From Chloroflexota bacterium (GTDB lineage Bacteria > Chloroflexota > Ktedonobacteria > Ktedonobacterales > Ktedonobacteraceae): 8,783 nt of DNA. A model generated the notes under the pieces. That model was not told where the DNA came from. It did not search any database and was given only the letters and a program-made list of their open reading frames with translations. Positions 6,122-8,783 of the stretch are shown here, in pieces (position 1 is the stretch's first letter; each line of letters opens with the position of its first letter). Location of the stretch: NCBI GenBank assembly GCA_021828635.1, contig JAJZEJ010000296.1, positions 1 through 8,783 of the forward strand. The letters run 5' to 3'. The translations under genes were made by a program, and so were the position numbers.

Positions 6122-8310
6122 AGCTTACTCTGGAAAAAGAGCGTTCGTCCCCACAAGGGGATGAACGCCCATTGAAGTATCGCGCTGTCTTGAAAAATCT
6201 ACTGCTCTCCTGGGAACTCTACCTGATTCTCGCTGTAGCAGCTTTTTTGCGTTTCTATCTCCTCCAAACAACAGAGTTCGACGACGATCAGGCAGCGGTC
6301 TTTGGAATGGCCGATAATGCCATCAGGCATGGCATGCTAGTCGCCACTAGCAATATCGCCTCAATTCATATTGTCAACCCTCCGGCGGTCATCTATCTTT
6401 ATATGCTACCGGCGCTTTTGAGCGCCAATCCACTGAGCGGCGCAATCTTCACCGCGCTATGTAATACACTGGCCGTAGGACTATGCTATTGCTTTGTGCG
6501 CCACTACTACGGTCGTCTAGCAGCAACGATTGCCGCACTCAGCTTTGCTACCGCTACGCTAGCGGTCTTTTATTCGCGTTTCATCTGGCAGCAGAATCTA
6601 TTGCCACTTTTCGTGATGCTCTATATCTTTTGCCTGTTCGTAGGTGTTGTTGAACGCCGTAAAGGTTGGCTCTTTCCGGCCCTGGTCCTGCTGGGCCTGC
6701 TCGTTCAGCTTCACGCCAGTACAGTGCTACTCGGAGCCACGCTACTGGTGGCGCTTGTGTTCTCTCCTGGCACTCTGCGCTGGCGCGATCTCGCCCTCGG
6801 CGTACTTGGCTTGCTGATTATCTATTGCCCTTATATCCTCTGGGAAATCTCGTCAAAATTTCAGGACATTCATATCCTGCTAAGTGCAACCAAACATCAC
6901 ACCCAAGTCAAAAATCTGACGTTCTTTTACTATCAATTATTTCTAAGTCCCTATAACCCGCAATTACTGCCTGCGGACCCACATGCTATGATTTACGCAG
7001 TGTTGCCGTGGGTACGCTGGCTAGCAAAAACCATGCTCTGGCTGATGATCGGGGGTGCAACCTTCGCCTTGTTACGTGTTCTTTGGCCTCATCGACGCAA
7101 GAATGGGCGTGATACATCGGCCTCTACGCGGGAAGGAACAGAGGTAAATGGCGCGTCTTCGTGGGTTGATCGTTTGCCAGTTGTCGGCTCTATGAAATAT
7201 TGGTGGATAGACTTATACAAGACGCCACAAAAGTGTGGCTTGTTAGTGCTATTAGCCTGGCAAGTTGTACCTGTGTTGGTACTTTCACACCTTTCTCTGA
7301 TTATTTACCCACACTATTTCATCTTCTTTATGCCGGGTCAGTTCATCCTCATCGGTATCTTGCTAGGCCAGATTGTCGAGTGGTGTCGGCGTTTTCAGCA
7401 TTGGGACGCAATCGCACGCTATGCTGTCATCTTTTTGACTATTTTTATCACTGTCGCGCAATTTGCCGCCAGCTTGGCTTCCGTGGTAGATTATGGGCTT
7501 GGGCATTATAATGAACTACAGATTGGCAATCCCTACTATGATGATCTCAGTTCATTGCAACATGCCATGACGCTCGCCGACCAGGTAGCGCAACGCAATC
7601 ACCTTAACCACGTGTATATGACGACGAACCCGACAACGCAAGCAGCGATGAGCTATCTGGCAAAACAGATGCACACACCAACCACACTTTTCGATGACTC
7701 ACGTTGCCTTGTGCTACCCAATCTCGCTGCTGGCCCTGCTGTTATGCTGGTCAATCCCTATAGTACGCTTAGTGAAGCCTTGCTAGCCCATTTCACGACG
7801 GCAAAGCTCGTCGCTGAGCCGCAACGTCTGGGCGGCCCACCATTCCACCTTTATATTGTCAATCCGTTACCTCAAGCTACGCCGGTACAAGCCTTTGCCG
7901 GACATTTACAACTGCTCAATACGGGCCAACCAACATTATTCAGTGCGGTAAACACATCCTGGTATGTAACTCGCTGGAGCTTGCTCGACTCTGTAGCAGC
8001 GCACTATCGCACCAACTATAGCTACCAGCTACAAGAAACTCCTAACGGCAACCAGCCCTTACAGCGCACGGCCACATGTATGTTAACCTCAATGCGTGCC
8101 GGAGACCAGGTACTTATCGCCTTCCACGTGCCACCGATGCCCAGAACTGTATCTTTTGTCCTATTCAGTGGACAATTCTACCAGTCTTCCCCGTATAATC
8201 TATCATATGGTCCTATCACGATGGAGACGTATATCAACCGCACGCGCCATATCGCGCTTGGCTCAATACACGACTCTTCTCTATCGGGAAGTTCCATAGC
8301 TATACCATAA
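6118..8310 (+). CDS. Polytopic glycosyltransferase, GT39/ArnT-like (GT-C fold)
   Basis: This is a probable inner-membrane glycosyltransferase using a polyprenyl-phosphate sugar donor; neither donor nor acceptor can be read from the sequence. The 730 residues contain about 11-12 hydrophobic segments, for example 33-50, 107-127, 134-152, 160-177, 184-216, 225-243, 305-323, 374-398, 400-421 and 432-456. The first extracytoplasmic loop carries TEFDDDQA (52-59), matching the acidic motif of PMT/ArnT-type enzymes. NPPAVIYLY (87-95) and LLVQLHAS (194-201) are also family-like. A hydrophilic loop lies at 325-360. Residues from about 460 onward form a soluble C-terminal domain of roughly 270 residues, likely extracytoplasmic, in which I recognise no domain. 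Its ATG overlaps the thrC stop (ATGA), implying translational coupling. The downstream neighbour is a paralogue. Superfamily is confident; specific function is unknown. Confidence 0.85.
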   Translation: MKLTLEKERSSPQGDERPLKYRAVLKNLLLSWELYLILAVAAFLRFYLLQTTEFDDDQAAVFGMADNAIRHGMLVATSNIASIHIVNPPAVIYLYMLPALLSANPLSGAIFTALCNTLAVGLCYCFVRHYYGRLAATIAALSFATATLAVFYSRFIWQQNLLPLFVMLYIFCLFVGVVERRKGWLFPALVLLGLLVQLHASTVLLGATLLVALVFSPGTLRWRDLALGVLGLLIIYCPYILWEISSKFQDIHILLSATKHHTQVKNLTFFYYQLFLSPYNPQLLPADPHAMIYAVLPWVRWLAKTMLWLMIGGATFALLRVLWPHRRKNGRDTSASTREGTEVNGASSWVDRLPVVGSMKYWWIDLYKTPQKCGLLVLLAWQVVPVLVLSHLSLIIYPHYFIFFMPGQFILIGILLGQIVEWCRRFQHWDAIARYAVIFLTIFITVAQFAASLASVVDYGLGHYNELQIGNPYYDDLSSLQHAMTLADQVAQRNHLNHVYMTTNPTTQAAMSYLAKQMHTPTTLFDDSRCLVLPNLAAGPAVMLVNPYSTLSEALLAHFTTAKLVAEPQRLGGPPFHLYIVNPLPQATPVQAFAGHLQLLNTGQPTLFSAVNTSWYVTRWSLLDSVAAHYRTNYSYQLQETPNGNQPLQRTATCMLTSMRAGDQVLIAFHVPPMPRTVSFVLFSGQFYQSSPYNLSYGPITMETYINRTRHIALGSIHDSSLSGSSIAIP

Positions 8311-8346
8311 CTCTCTTGTCTGTATTGAAAATATGTGCCGTGAACG

Positions 8347-8356
8347 AGGAGCGAGG
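8347..8356 (+). promoter_or_regulatory. Ribosome binding site supporting a GTG start
   Basis: AGGAGCGAGG lies in the 50-nt gap after the first glycosyltransferase. AGGAG ends 9 nt before the GTG at 8361 and GAGG ends 4 nt before it. No ATG is available in frame until 8415. No terminator or clear promoter is visible in the gap, so read-through from the upstream gene is likely. Confidence 0.6.
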
Positions 8357-8360
8357 AACG

Positions 8361-8783
8361 GTGTTAAAAGTGCATATATCACCGGCTGATACCGCCGCGT
8401 CTGTTAAAGAGCCAATGATGGCTCCCTGGTGGCTCTGCTGGGAAACCTATCTTATCTTGCTGGTCGCAGGCTTTTTGCGCTTCTACAAGATCAACACGAC
8501 CGAGTTTGATCAAGATCAAGCGATGCTCTTTCGCCTGGCACACGACGCAGTGACGCATGGCTTGCTGCCTGTTACCAGTAACGCCGCCTCCATCGGTATC
8601 TCTAACCCTCCGGGTGTCATTTATCTTTTCATGCTCGTTGCCTTTTTCACGGCTAATCCACTCTGGGGCGCGATGCTGGTTAGCCTTTTTACCACTATCG
8701 CCGCTCTGCTTACCTATCTCTTTACACGGCGCTACTTTGGGCGTTTAGCGGGTGCCATTGCGGCACTACTCTATGCCACAGCC
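8361..8783 (+). CDS. Second GT39/ArnT-like glycosyltransferase, N-terminal part
   Basis: The frame opens at a GTG (8361) and stays open for 141 codons to the window end, so the 3' part is missing. The visible protein has a short polar N-terminus, then a first membrane segment (YLILLVAGFLRFY), the acidic loop motif TEFDQDQA, and SNPPGVIYLFMLVAFF. Further hydrophobic segments and the basic turn TRRYFGRLAG follow. It aligns without gaps to the first glycosyltransferase from W-E-x-Y-L-I-L to A-T-A at about 60% identity by eye over some 114 residues, which shows a tandem duplication. The central residue of the acidic motif differs (FDQD against FDDD); the flanking aspartates are kept. Alternative starts are GTG 8370 and ATG 8415. 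It is probably co-transcribed with the upstream copy. Donor and acceptor are unknown. Confidence 0.85.
   Translation, partial: MLKVHISPADTAASVKEPMMAPWWLCWETYLILLVAGFLRFYKINTTEFDQDQAMLFRLAHDAVTHGLLPVTSNAASIGISNPPGVIYLFMLVAFFTANPLWGAMLVSLFTTIAALLTYLFTRRYFGRLAGAIAALLYATA

Noticed and set aside
8557..8748. A 63-codon ATG frame near the window end.
   Set aside because: It is out of frame with the open GTG-started glycosyltransferase (8361-8783), which matches the upstream paralogue residue by residue across this interval.

Overview
The window is the downstream part of a branched-chain amino acid gene cluster, followed by two threonine genes and the start of a tandem pair of membrane glycosyltransferases. 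All genes are on the + strand and tightly packed. GC is moderate (a little over 50% by eye). The order ilvB-ilvN-ilvC-leuA, with thrB-thrC and ArnT/PMT-like GT-C proteins next to it, suggests a free-living prototroph. The best guess is a member of the Chloroflexota such as the Ktedonobacteria. This rests on overall resemblance, not on a marker gene, so the taxonomic call is tentative.

Layout: 2-505 is the C-terminal third of acetolactate synthase large subunit (ilvB, 5' end outside the window). 540-1100 is the regulatory small subunit (ilvN). A perfect 10-bp hairpin that contains the ilvN stop codon separates it from ilvC (1161-2201, ketol-acid reductoisomerase). leuA (2235-3413) is a 2-isopropylmalate synthase that ends at the boundary where the leucine-binding regulatory domain normally begins. 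Immediately after its stop codon lies a 75-nt, highly palindromic element (3414-3488). An extended -10 promoter candidate (3545-3572) follows. It probably starts a second transcription unit: thrB (3637-4683, homoserine kinase), thrC (4616-6121, threonine synthase with an N-terminal zinc ribbon; reading frame overlaps thrB by 68 nt) and a GT39/ArnT-like glycosyltransferase (6118-8310, ATGA overlap with thrC). After 50 nt a second glycosyltransferase with a GTG start, about 60% identical by eye to the first over the compared region, runs off the window end (8361-8783).

Function: IlvBN condenses pyruvate (or pyruvate plus 2-oxobutyrate) to acetohydroxy acids, and IlvC reduces and isomerises them. 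LeuA draws 2-oxoisovalerate into leucine synthesis. ThrB and ThrC convert homoserine to threonine, which is the precursor of 2-oxobutyrate for isoleucine, so the two units feed one another. ilvD, ilvE, leuB, leuC, leuD and ilvA are not in the window. The glycosyltransferases have no metabolic link to threonine synthesis and are probably in the unit only by position.

Most of the window is conventional core metabolism. The points most worth a second look are the regulatory-domain-less LeuA, the palindromic element abutting it, the long thrB/thrC coding overlap, and the tandem glycosyltransferases coupled to thrC. I do not see a clearly novel system.
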